Part shown: piece after piece, positions 1 through 5,819 of the stretch | Layout: each line of letters starts with the position of its first letter | Numbering within the stretch: position 1 is the stretch's first letter | NCBI GenBank assembly: GCA_964416385.1 | Contig: CAYQDW010000094.1 | Location: forward strand, 1 to 5,819 | Source of the DNA: JAUHWL01 sp964416385 | GTDB lineage: Bacteria > Bacteroidota > Bacteroidia > Flavobacteriales > Schleiferiaceae | Length of the DNA: 5,819 nt | Reading direction: 5' to 3' | Position numbers and translations under genes: made by a program | Notes under the pieces: model-generated | The model's input: the letters and a program-made list of their open reading frames with translations, nothing else | Told to the model about the DNA's origin: nothing | Database searches by the model: none

Positions 1-2
1 TA

Positions 3-62
3 AAAAACGCTAAAGCGGAAACAGAGCATTACCGTATTCCTATTTATTGTGCTAAATCCTGA
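3..62 (+). CDS. Possible 3' end of a gene entering from the left edge
   Basis: From position 3 one + strand frame stays open for 19 codons and ends at a TGA at 60-62. It reads KNAKAETEHYRIPIYCAKS. The other two + frames meet stops at 1-3 and 11-13, and the codons in this frame look ordinary for the window. If real, it is the C-terminal tail of a gene convergent with the ABM gene, and the hairpin at 80-97 would lie between the two stop codons. Nineteen residues are too few to name a family, and an open stretch this short can occur by chance. Confidence 0.3.
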   Translation, partial: KNAKAETEHYRIPIYCAKS

Positions 63-79
63 ATAGAACTTCAAACCTC

Positions 80-97
80 TCCCGATGACTATCGGGA
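80..97. terminator. Perfect 7-bp hairpin between convergent 3' ends
   Basis: TCCCGAT (80-86) and ATCGGGA (91-97) pair perfectly around a GACT loop. The stem begins two bases past the TGA of the ABM gene on the - strand and 17 bases past the possible stop of the left-edge + strand gene. It could end transcription or protect the 3' end in both directions. Neither strand has a clear T tract after the stem, so it is not a textbook intrinsic terminator. It may instead be a dispersed short palindrome. An 8-bp direct repeat ACTTCAAA (68-75 and 97-104) flanks it. Confidence 0.45.
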
Positions 98-99
98 CT

Positions 100-432
100 T
101 CAAATCAACAGATCCGGCTGCCACATACTGTGGCTCTCTACCTTTACTAACATGCTGTGGTAGGCGCTGTACCATTCTTTACCGTGGCTTTTTGCGTTTT
201 GGTGCGTGTGGTTCTTTCGCCAAGCATCAATAGCGTCCATATCGCGCCAATAGCTAATAAATATTCTACGGGTATCCGAACCGGTTACTTCATAGCCTAA
301 AAAACCTGGAATGTGTTGCACTTCACGCAAGGTAGCTTCATCTGCTGTCGCATAACCTTCTCGGGTTTGGCTGGGCACATAGCTAAAAATGTTGGCGTAA
401 AATGGGGGTTGGAGTTTGGTTCTGTCTAACAT
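100..432 (-). CDS. ABM-fold (antibiotic biosynthesis monooxygenase-like) small protein
   Basis: This 110-residue protein has no signal peptide or membrane segment, so it is probably cytoplasmic. Its pattern fits the dimeric alpha+beta ABM family: an N-terminal strand FYANIFSYV (11-19), a helix, IPGFLGYEV (41-49), then ISYWRDMDAIDAWRKN (59-74), an H/Q-rich helix, and the EWYSAYHSMLVKVE strand (86-99). The YW..DAI..W...H....G..WY layout recalls the YqjZ-like branch, whose substrate is generally unknown. N14 and W71 sit near places used by IsdG-type haem oxygenases. In an ungapped comparison, however, the position of the IsdG haem-ligand His is K81, so haem degradation is not supported. It is the last gene of the serpin unit: its ATG lies 9 nt after the TAA of serpin A, in the same frame. 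The A-rich spacer has no obvious Shine-Dalgarno. The family call is fairly firm and the function is open. Confidence 0.8.
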   Translation of the reverse strand: MLDRTKLQPPFYANIFSYVPSQTREGYATADEATLREVQHIPGFLGYEVTGSDTRRIFISYWRDMDAIDAWRKNHTHQNAKSHGKEWYSAYHSMLVKVESHSMWQPDLLI

Positions 433-441
433 GATTTTATT

Positions 442-1644
442 TTATGATTTCGGTTCCATCAACCTTCCCATAAATAAAATGGCCTGTGTTTCATCATCAA
501 TGATATAAAACAAAAAAGGGTGGTCGGCAATAAATTCTTTGGGCTGCGGTGGCTCATAAACCGAAATGCTTTCCAGGGTCATGATCACAGCTGTTGCTGC
601 TGCGGCTTCTGTGCCTTCCTCGTCAATTTCTATGAACGCTTTGTGCACCACGCTGCTTATAAACAGGTCATTTTTTGGTGTCATCTTGCTGAAATCAGCA
701 TCTGCTCCAAATGCCAATGTCATGCCCATATTCTGCAAATAGCCGTTCAAATTAAGCGGTAGCGTCATCTTAAATTTGGGCAAAGCCAGAATTACTTCAG
801 GGGTATAGGCATATAGCACAGATTGGAATGTGCTTGCATTCATTTGAGCTTCTACTTTTTCGAGATCTTTCGTTTTATGCGGCAAAACCACAATCATACT
901 TTGCTTTTCGCCTTTATAGGGCAGGCGAATGATCTTTGCCAAATCGGTTTCGGTGTAATTCAAGCTTCCGACATAATTCATGAAAGGCGTTTCAGTCTTG
1001 GTTCCATCGGCTTTGTAAAACTTCTTGTCACGTGTTTCCTTTTTGTCAAATTGATAAAGCCAATCGCCCTTAAAGTAAATGGCATTGGTCAAAACCAATC
1101 GGGTATCGATATTTATTCCGCCTGGAGGAATCAGATCTTTTATTCGCTCTTCGGTTTGGTCTTCAACCCATTTGTTTATTTCCATCCTGCTGCCTTCTGG
1201 CGCGCTGCGGAAGTTCATCTTTTGTAGTGGAGAATGATAGGCCTGAGCGTTGAGGTCAACAAAGTCCTGTACCAACTTGTATTTTTCTTCGCCCCATAGC
1301 CTGTTGGCAATACGCAGTTGTATGTTGCTTTCGGCATTCGCTTCTAGTCGGCTCAGGTATTTCCCGTAATCGGTATGGAATGCAGGGTTGTTTGGTGCAA
1401 AATGCATAACCTCCGCCATTTGAGTTTCATTGTCCCCTGCGGCCCCCGCATAGGTCATTGCCAGTGCGGTAGAAATACTAAAAGGCGAAATAAAAATGTT
1501 ACCTGTTTGTGTTTTTGCAATCTCGCTGTAAAGGTCAAAAGCAAAGTCATTATTGTGCTTAGCAATTTCTTGCGGAGTAGATACCGGACTTCCTGCCAGA
1601 AGTAAAATGGCGGCAGGCGTTATCCAAAAAGCGCCTTTATTCAT
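442..1644 (-). CDS. Exported serpin A (serine/cysteine protease inhibitor), predicted P1 Glu
   Basis: This 400-residue protein is a full-length serpin. Residues 1-20 form a hydrophobic export signal with no lipobox Cys, so it should be periplasmic or secreted. Landmarks are NIFISPFSISTALAMTYAGA (49-68), TNAIYFKGDW (186-195), LPYKGEKQSMIVVLPH (241-256), ALPKFKM (287-293) and the serpin signature FIADHPFLFYI (371-381). The hinge EEGTEAAAAT (342-351) has Gly at P15, Thr at P14 and small residues at P12-P9. This is what inhibitory serpins need for loop insertion and covalent trapping of a protease. Counting from P17 (E342) puts P1 at E358 and P1' at S359, encoded near 568-573. A Glu P1 points to an acidic-site protease, or the true scissile bond may be shifted, because the P' side is Pro-rich and longer than usual. 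It is the middle gene of the unit, 9 nt after serpin B and 9 nt before the ABM gene. The start is set by the TAA-to-ATG spacing and the signal peptide. Confidence 0.95.
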   Translation of the reverse strand: MNKGAFWITPAAILLLAGSPVSTPQEIAKHNNDFAFDLYSEIAKTQTGNIFISPFSISTALAMTYAGAAGDNETQMAEVMHFAPNNPAFHTDYGKYLSRLEANAESNIQLRIANRLWGEEKYKLVQDFVDLNAQAYHSPLQKMNFRSAPEGSRMEINKWVEDQTEERIKDLIPPGGINIDTRLVLTNAIYFKGDWLYQFDKKETRDKKFYKADGTKTETPFMNYVGSLNYTETDLAKIIRLPYKGEKQSMIVVLPHKTKDLEKVEAQMNASTFQSVLYAYTPEVILALPKFKMTLPLNLNGYLQNMGMTLAFGADADFSKMTPKNDLFISSVVHKAFIEIDEEGTEAAAATAVIMTLESISVYEPPQPKEFIADHPFLFYIIDDETQAILFMGRLMEPKS

Positions 1645-1653
1645 GGTGTTTTT

Positions 1654-2865
1654 TTAATTAATAGCCGGGTTCATAATGCGTCCCATAAAGAGGATGGCAC
1701 CGGTTTGGTCATCAATGATGTAGAATAAAAATGGGTGGTCTGCTACAAACGTTTCGGGTTTTGGTTCTGCCGCATTTGTAGAGGTGAGTACCATAACCAC
1801 TGCAGTTGCTGCCGCCGCTTCGGTGCCTTCTTCATTAACTTCGATAAAGGCTTTGTGAATCACATCAGAGATCATCAGATCCTGACTTTCGGTCATCAAA
1901 CTGAAATCTGCTTTTTCGGTAAAGGCGATCTGAATACCCATATCCTGGAGGTAGCTGTTAAGCGACAACGGCTGGGTGATTTTGAACTTCGGTAGGGCCA
2001 GTTCAACCTCGGGTTTATAGCCGTAATTAAGCTGTTGAAAGCTACTGCTGTTGATTTCCTTTTCTACATCTTCTAGCGAAACATTTTCATGCGGTAATAC
2101 CACCACCATGCTTTGCTTTTCGCCTTTATAGGGCAGTTTTATCATTTTATATTTAGGTGCATGATGAAAATCAAATGCGCCATCAAAATGCATAAAGAGC
2201 GCTTTAACTGTGCCGCCATCGGCCAAGTTAAATTTCTTTTCCTTGGTTTTCTTTGGTTTGAATTGATACAGCCAATCGCCCTTGAAATAGATGGCATTGG
2301 TGAGCACCAAACGCGTGTCTGTGGTTATCATCCCCTCTGGAATCAGGTCTTTAATACGTTGCTCGGTCTTGTCAGCTACCCAGGTATTAATTGCTTTGCG
2401 GCTTCCATCCGGACTATGTATAAAATCCATAGGTTTTAATGGAGAATCATAGGCCCGTTTGTTCAATGCTACAAAGTCATCCCGCAGTTTATAGGTCTTT
2501 TCGCCCCACAACCTATTGGCAATGCGCAGTTGGATGTTGCCCTTGGCGTTGTCTTCCAATGCGTTGAGGTAGGAGCCATAGGCATAATGAAAATCAGGTT
2601 CATTTGGCCCAAAGCGCATGGTTTTTGCCATTTCTGTGGCGGTTTGGCCATTTGCTCCGGCATAGGTCATGGCCATAGCGGTTGAGATGCTAAAGGGCGA
2701 AAAAAAGAGGTTTCCACTTTCTTTTGCGGCTACGCGCTGATAAAGATCAAAGGCGAACATATTGTTGCCAAGCGCAATGCTTTCCGGGCCACTTTGCCTG
2801 GTGGGGCTGGTGGCCGATAGCATTATAAGTAATGTTGCAGCTGCTACAATTGGGCGAACAGTCAT
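1654..2865 (-). CDS. Exported serpin B (serine/cysteine protease inhibitor), predicted P1 Thr
   Basis: I place the start at the ATG at 2863-2865, giving 403 residues. The open frame continues upstream to 2922, but the added 19 residues (rich in Cys and charge) would begin inside the terminator stem. The internal Met instead opens a clean signal peptide (MTVRPIVAAATLLIMLSA) without a lipobox Cys. The rest is a complete serpin very similar to its neighbour: SPFSISTAMAMTYAGA, TNAIYFKGDW, LPYKGEKQSM and the signature FVADHPFLFYI. The hinge EEGTEAAAAT (345-354) is the inhibitory type. Counting from P17 gives P1 T361 and P1' S362 (near 1780-1785), with Leu at P2. Small or beta-branched P1 residues suggest an elastase-like target, but this is inference. 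It is the first gene of the unit, behind a terminator. I see no convincing promoter in the 54 bases between 2866 and the terminator, so its transcription start is unresolved. Confidence 0.95.
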   Translation of the reverse strand: MTVRPIVAAATLLIMLSATSPTRQSGPESIALGNNMFAFDLYQRVAAKESGNLFFSPFSISTAMAMTYAGANGQTATEMAKTMRFGPNEPDFHYAYGSYLNALEDNAKGNIQLRIANRLWGEKTYKLRDDFVALNKRAYDSPLKPMDFIHSPDGSRKAINTWVADKTEQRIKDLIPEGMITTDTRLVLTNAIYFKGDWLYQFKPKKTKEKKFNLADGGTVKALFMHFDGAFDFHHAPKYKMIKLPYKGEKQSMVVVLPHENVSLEDVEKEINSSSFQQLNYGYKPEVELALPKFKITQPLSLNSYLQDMGIQIAFTEKADFSLMTESQDLMISDVIHKAFIEVNEEGTEAAAATAVVMVLTSTNAAEPKPETFVADHPFLFYIIDDQTGAILFMGRIMNPAIN

Positions 2866-2908
2866 GTGGTACAATTTTTTTGTGTTGAGGTTTTGGCAAC
2901 AATCAGGC

Positions 2909-2943
2909 CATAAAAGTAACAAGCCCCGCAGTTGCGAGGCTTG
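2909..2943 (-). terminator. Intrinsic terminator after the PKD/T9SS protein gene
   Basis: On the - strand the RNA reads CAAGCC-U-CGC-AACU-GCG-G-GGCUUG (2943 to 2920), a 10-bp stem containing one G-U wobble and closed by a 4-nt loop. It is followed by the T-rich run TTACTTTTAT (2919-2910). It begins 10 bases past the stop codon at 2954-2956, a normal place for terminating the upstream gene. It separates that gene from the serpin unit and argues against starting serpin B at 2922. Confidence 0.8.
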
Positions 2944-2953
2944 ACATTAAATT

Positions 2954-5002
2954 TTATTGAATACTAAATTTCCCTCGGGCCAATGATCGGTTCTGGTCTT
3001 TAAGGATAACATCAAACAAATACATGCCAGATGACAAATGGGTTGTTTCAAACTCAAACCGTTTGCCATTTACGGAATAGGGTATTTGAGCCAATTGCCC
3101 TGTAACCGTGCTTATTTGCAAAACCAAATTGTTGGGCGAAACATTAGCGGGTAGATCAATGAAAGCCCTGCCTGTTACCGGGTTGGGATAAACATTTGGC
3201 TGATAATCTAGCGCAAACTCATCAATATTAATGTTTTTGATGGTGAGTTGCTTGCAGATGGAATCTTGCCCATATTGGTTGGCAACTTTTAAACAAACGG
3301 TATAGGTGCCGTTTTGAGGATATGTGTATGAAGGATTTTTAACGTTACTAGTGTCATTGTTATAGCCAAAATCCCAATGCCAACTGGTGGGTGTATTGCC
3401 GCTCTGGTCTGTAAAGTTGATTACGGGTGCCATGCTGCTATCTATGCTAAAATTAGCCACAGGAAGCGGTGCGTTAGAAACTACCAATCCCATTAAGAAG
3501 TCTTCCGTTAATTTAGAACGGTAGGCTGCCCAAGCATTCCCCAAAATTTCGTAGCTGCGTGCAGACGCTGGTGGCGTAAGGTCGCGACCAATTTGTATGC
3601 CATCGCCACCCATATACCAAACCAGATAAACGCCACCTTGCGTAACCCATATAGGGGTATTTTGCCAGGTAACCTGGTTGTAGCTGCCAACATTTATATT
3701 TCCTGGCGGAACATAAATTGAGTCCAAAAGCGTTCCTGGTCCGCCATTGGTGCCATTATCATCATATACCATAGCGCTAAAGCCTACTGGTGTTGTACCA
3801 TTTGCGCTGATGTAAAATTGTGCACCATCAATCTGAGCGGGGTAGCGTGGTGGTTCAATATAAACCCCAATTCCACCATTGCCGCCATTCCAGCTAAGTC
3901 CTGCACCATCAGGGGCGCCATCGCTATAGTCAAGAATGTATGAGGCAAGACTGGTGTTTACGGCAATAATCTTTTGTTGTTTACGGTTGTTTGCAGCTAC
4001 AAGATCACCCGTAATGCCTTGCACGCGAGATGAAAACCTGAAAGTAGCGGCAAACTGTGCGAAGAATGTATTTGAAAAAGTGATGGTGGTATCTTCACCT
4101 GGCTGTAAACCATTAACTGTTGCTGTGCCATTGCTCAAGGCCGTGTTGCCCGTGTATATGCTATCCGTTACGGTGAAACTTGTAAGCGGCTGGTTGCCAA
4201 AATTCTTCACATTGCTTTTTAGGGTGTAGGGAGTATTAGAAACCCGAATAAAATATCCGCCATTAGCCTCGTTATTGTTCCAGTTTATGCCGCCATCTTT
4301 AACGGCATAAGTTACATTGCTTGGATAGTAATACTTGATGGCTGAAAGATTGGGTGGAACAACATCTATGAGCGTTTGCAGCCCTAAAGCTCCGGTGTTG
4401 TTTTCTATGCCTGTTGCACAATCTATTGGTGTTGTTGCAGAGCCTGCTTGCATGTTTTTAAAGTTCATATGAATGTGCTTATCTGCACTGGTAAATATCA
4501 CCTGAAAAGAATTGCTACCTGTATATCCGTTGGTTACTTCCCAATAGGGAACATTGATATAGCTGATTATTAACGAATCATTGGTGGCATAATAAAAGCA
4601 CTGCGCAGGATTGTTGGCTCCTGAAAAATTCAAGTCGCTAAGATGTATAGCTACAAAGTCGTTGGCACCTCCAGAATTTGGAATATTACCGGGAAATGGA
4701 GAGGCGATGTTTGCACCATTAAAACTGATGTAGCCATTGCTGCCAATCCAAAATTGGGTAATGGGGTACCAATAAAACTGAAATCCCGCAGGTAGCGGAT
4801 ATGGCCCAACAACATTATCATCAGCCAGGCCAGCTACTTCAGAACCTCGTGAAGTAATATCCACCCAATTGTAAGCGGGCGGAGAAACTGTATGGTTACT
4901 GTTCTTCCATGTGTAGCCATAAGCATCTGGTCCGCCTGCGGTTTGGGCTAAGATCCAGCTAAATGAAAATACTAAACTGAAAACGAGAATAATTTTTTTC
5001 AT
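2954..5002 (-). CDS. Secreted modular protein with PKD domain and T9SS type A sorting domain
   Basis: The 682-residue product has a clear Sec signal peptide (1-20, ending WILAQ). Residues about 25-230 form a beta-rich module with FWIGSNGYISF (84-94), DFVAIHLSDLN (115-125) and NSFQVIF (164-170), resembling nidogen-like N-terminal modules of Bacteroidota surface proteins. Residues about 255-345 resemble a CARDB-like adhesion module (SNVKNFGNQPLTSFTV). Residues about 352-510 are another beta-rich segment. A PKD domain covers about 514-588, with WHWDFG (541-546) and the Y.Y...GTYTVCL strand. A type A C-terminal domain starts at VYPNP (604) and ends at ARGKFSIQ, with the LSSGMYLFDV strand (653-662). 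It should cross the outer membrane by T9SS and be attached to the surface or released. I see no enzymatic motif, so adhesion or matrix binding is only a guess. A -7-type box lies upstream at 5038-5045, and a terminator follows the gene. Confidence 0.9.
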   Translation of the reverse strand: MKKIILVFSLVFSFSWILAQTAGGPDAYGYTWKNSNHTVSPPAYNWVDITSRGSEVAGLADDNVVGPYPLPAGFQFYWYPITQFWIGSNGYISFNGANIASPFPGNIPNSGGANDFVAIHLSDLNFSGANNPAQCFYYATNDSLIISYINVPYWEVTNGYTGSNSFQVIFTSADKHIHMNFKNMQAGSATTPIDCATGIENNTGALGLQTLIDVVPPNLSAIKYYYPSNVTYAVKDGGINWNNNEANGGYFIRVSNTPYTLKSNVKNFGNQPLTSFTVTDSIYTGNTALSNGTATVNGLQPGEDTTITFSNTFFAQFAATFRFSSRVQGITGDLVAANNRKQQKIIAVNTSLASYILDYSDGAPDGAGLSWNGGNGGIGVYIEPPRYPAQIDGAQFYISANGTTPVGFSAMVYDDNGTNGGPGTLLDSIYVPPGNINVGSYNQVTWQNTPIWVTQGGVYLVWYMGGDGIQIGRDLTPPASARSYEILGNAWAAYRSKLTEDFLMGLVVSNAPLPVANFSIDSSMAPVINFTDQSGNTPTSWHWDFGYNNDTSNVKNPSYTYPQNGTYTVCLKVANQYGQDSICKQLTIKNINIDEFALDYQPNVYPNPVTGRAFIDLPANVSPNNLVLQISTVTGQLAQIPYSVNGKRFEFETTHLSSGMYLFDVILKDQNRSLARGKFSIQ

Positions 5003-5037
5003 GGTAGTTGTGTTTATGATTAATACTGAGTATCAAT

Positions 5038-5045
5038 CAAATGTA
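5038..5045 (-). promoter_or_regulatory. Bacteroidota -7 box for the PKD/T9SS protein gene
   Basis: On the - strand this reads TACATTTG, a full match to the TAnnTTTG element known for the primary sigma factor of Bacteroidota. It is 35 bases upstream of the ATG at 5002, giving a leader of about 30 nt. No TTG-type -33 element is visible at the expected distance, so promoter strength is uncertain. Confidence 0.5.
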
Positions 5046-5051
5046 ACGATA

Positions 5052-5059
5052 TAATTTTG
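5052..5059 (+). promoter_or_regulatory. Bacteroidota -7 box for the D-Ala-D-Ala dipeptidase gene
   Basis: TAATTTTG is a full match to TAnnTTTG. It ends 26 bases before the ATG at 5086, leaving room for a leader of roughly 20 nt. No clear -33 TTG is seen upstream. The box overlaps the GTG at 5059-5061 that would otherwise lengthen the gene, which supports the ATG start. It is only 6 bp from the opposing -7 box. Confidence 0.5.
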
Positions 5060-5085
5060 TGCTTCCATTAAATTACTCCTTACCT

Positions 5086-5760
5086 ATGAAGATTCTACTT
5101 AGTCTTGTTTTGCTTACTAGCGGCACTTTGTTTCCAAATCATTCAACAATAATTCCTGCGTCATTTTGCGCTTTGGATGCGGTCATTCCAACAATAATCC
5201 TTGAGCCCAGGTATGCAACTAAAGAGAATTTTATGGGTTGCCCTGTAGATGGGTATAACGAAAAAAAGGTCTATATGACTAAAATAGGCGCAGAGGCTCT
5301 GGCAAATGTTCAGTCAGAATTGCTAACGAAAGGTTTAGGATTAAAAGTATTTGATGCATATCGTCCGCAGCGTGCGGTAGATCATTTTGTGCGTTGGTGT
5401 GCTGATCTTAATGACACGTTGAATAAGGCAGTGTACTATCCAAATTTATCTAAGGCCGAGTTAATTCCTGGTGGATACATTGCGCCAAAAAGCGGACATT
5501 CTCGCGGAAGTACGGTAGATCTAACTTTGGTACAGCTATCCACAGGTAAAGAACTAGATATGGGTACACCGTGGGATTATTTTGGTTTGGAATCACATGT
5601 AAATTATGGAAATCTTACGCAGCAGCAGATAGAGAACAGACAGTTGTTACAGCAAGTGATGGTAAAACATGGATTTAAGCCCCTACTTGAAGAATGGTGG
5701 CATTTTACGTTGGTTGATGAACCTTTTCCTGATACCTATTTTGATTTTCCTATCGAATAA
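5086..5760 (+). CDS. Exported D-alanyl-D-alanine dipeptidase, VanX/DdpX type (peptidase M15D)
   Basis: The product (224 residues from this ATG) is a zinc dipeptidase expected to cut D-Ala-D-Ala into two D-Ala. The VanX landmarks are present in order: RYATKENFMGCPVDGY (42-57), DAYRP with R93 matching the substrate-binding Arg, YYPNLSKAELIPGGY (117-131), SGHSRGSTVDLTL with zinc ligands H138 and D145, EEWWHF with catalytic-base Glu E203 and zinc ligand H206, and the C-terminal YFDFP. All catalytic residues are intact and the core length matches the family. Unlike enterococcal VanX, it begins with a hydrophobic signal (MKILLSLVLLTSGTLF) and an extra segment of about 20 residues, so it should act in the periplasm. 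A role in salvaging D-Ala from wall peptides is likely. There are no vanH, ligase or vanS/vanR genes beside it, so glycopeptide resistance is not indicated. An upstream GTG at 5059 is in frame but overlaps the promoter box and would spoil the signal peptide. Confidence 0.93.
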   Translation: MKILLSLVLLTSGTLFPNHSTIIPASFCALDAVIPTIILEPRYATKENFMGCPVDGYNEKKVYMTKIGAEALANVQSELLTKGLGLKVFDAYRPQRAVDHFVRWCADLNDTLNKAVYYPNLSKAELIPGGYIAPKSGHSRGSTVDLTLVQLSTGKELDMGTPWDYFGLESHVNYGNLTQQQIENRQLLQQVMVKHGFKPLLEEWWHFTLVDEPFPDTYFDFPIE

Positions 5761-5819
5761 AATGCGTTGTGTGTGGGTCATTAGATGATGTTGATAAACC
5801 CATAACAAGGAAAGCCCTG

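Larger units (their letters stand above)
442..2865 (-). repeat. Tandem duplication of a serpin gene
   Basis: The two serpin genes lie head to tail with a 9-nt gap and align along their mature length; I judge protein identity by eye at roughly 60%. DNA similarity is patchy. An identical 26-bp tract occurs at 899-924 and 2111-2136, encoding most of LPYKGEKQSM, whereas signal peptides, several surface loops and the reactive-loop tips have diverged. This indicates an old local duplication, possibly with later exchange in core segments. Confidence 0.85.

Noticed and set aside
100..432. Calling the ABM protein a haem-degrading monooxygenase
   Set aside because: Asn and Trp have rough equivalents, but the haem-ligand His of IsdG is not conserved at the expected spacing after W71.
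823..1227. Open + strand frame of 134 codons opposite serpin A
   Set aside because: It is antisense to a clearly conserved serpin, its translation has no recognisable motif, and similar antisense frames occur in serpin B. It is explained by the codon use of the real gene.
2866..2922. Upstream Met codon extending serpin B by 19 residues
   Set aside because: It lies inside the terminator stem of the previous gene, and the extension would hide an otherwise clean signal peptide that begins at the ATG at 2863-2865.
3936..4229. Open + strand frame of 97 codons opposite the PKD/T9SS protein gene
   Set aside because: It lies fully antisense to a continuous 682-codon gene with recognisable domains, and no start signal or motif supports it.
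5059..5085. GTG start nine codons before the dipeptidase ATG
   Set aside because: The GTG overlaps the TAATTTTG promoter box and the added residues would precede a normal signal peptide start.
5086..5760. Vancomycin resistance determinant
   Set aside because: The dipeptidase is VanX-like, but no vanH, D-Ala-D-Lac ligase or two-component regulator lies in the window, and the protein appears to be exported.
5774..5802. TGGGT...ACCCA inverted repeat after the dipeptidase gene
   Set aside because: It has only 5 bp of stem around a 19-nt loop with no T tract, so it is too weak to call a terminator.
5753..5819. Possible 3' end of a - strand gene entering from the right edge
   Set aside because: More than one - strand frame is open over this short stretch, and the candidates overlap the dipeptidase end without a recognisable motif. 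There is too little sequence to decide.

Overview
The window looks like chromosomal DNA from a free-living or environmental member of the Bacteroidota. The evidence is a large secreted protein ending in a type IX secretion (T9SS) type A sorting domain, TAnnTTTG-type promoter boxes, A-rich leaders without clear Shine-Dalgarno sequences, and moderate GC. No rRNA, tRNA, CRISPR array or insertion sequence is visible.

Layout, left to right. Positions 1-99 hold a possible 19-codon 3' end of a gene running in from the left on the + strand, then a short perfect hairpin (80-97). Positions 100-2865 on the - strand form a tight three-gene unit, in transcription order serpin B (1654-2865), serpin A (442-1644) and an ABM-fold protein (100-432). 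The two gaps are both 9 nt and all three genes share one reading frame. A good intrinsic terminator (about 2909-2943) separates this unit from the upstream - strand gene at 2954-5002, a 682-residue secreted modular protein with a PKD domain and a T9SS sorting domain. An 83-bp divergent intergenic region (5003-5085) with two back-to-back TAnnTTTG boxes lies between it and the + strand gene at 5086-5760, an exported VanX/DdpX-type D-Ala-D-Ala dipeptidase. The last 59 bases hold nothing that can be supported.

Four of the five complete genes carry export signals, so the region is mostly about the envelope and outside of the cell. The two serpins are tandem paralogues with intact inhibitory hinges. 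Their scaffolds are alike by eye, but the target-facing part of the reactive loop differs: predicted P1-P1' is Glu-Ser in A and Thr-Ser in B, and the loop lengths differ by one residue. They therefore look like a two-specificity protease inhibitor pair, co-transcribed with a small cytoplasmic ABM protein of unknown role. The surface protein and the dipeptidase share only a divergent promoter region, and no functional link with the serpins can be shown from sequence.

The most interesting part is the serpin pair and its organisation. I did not find a clearly new system.
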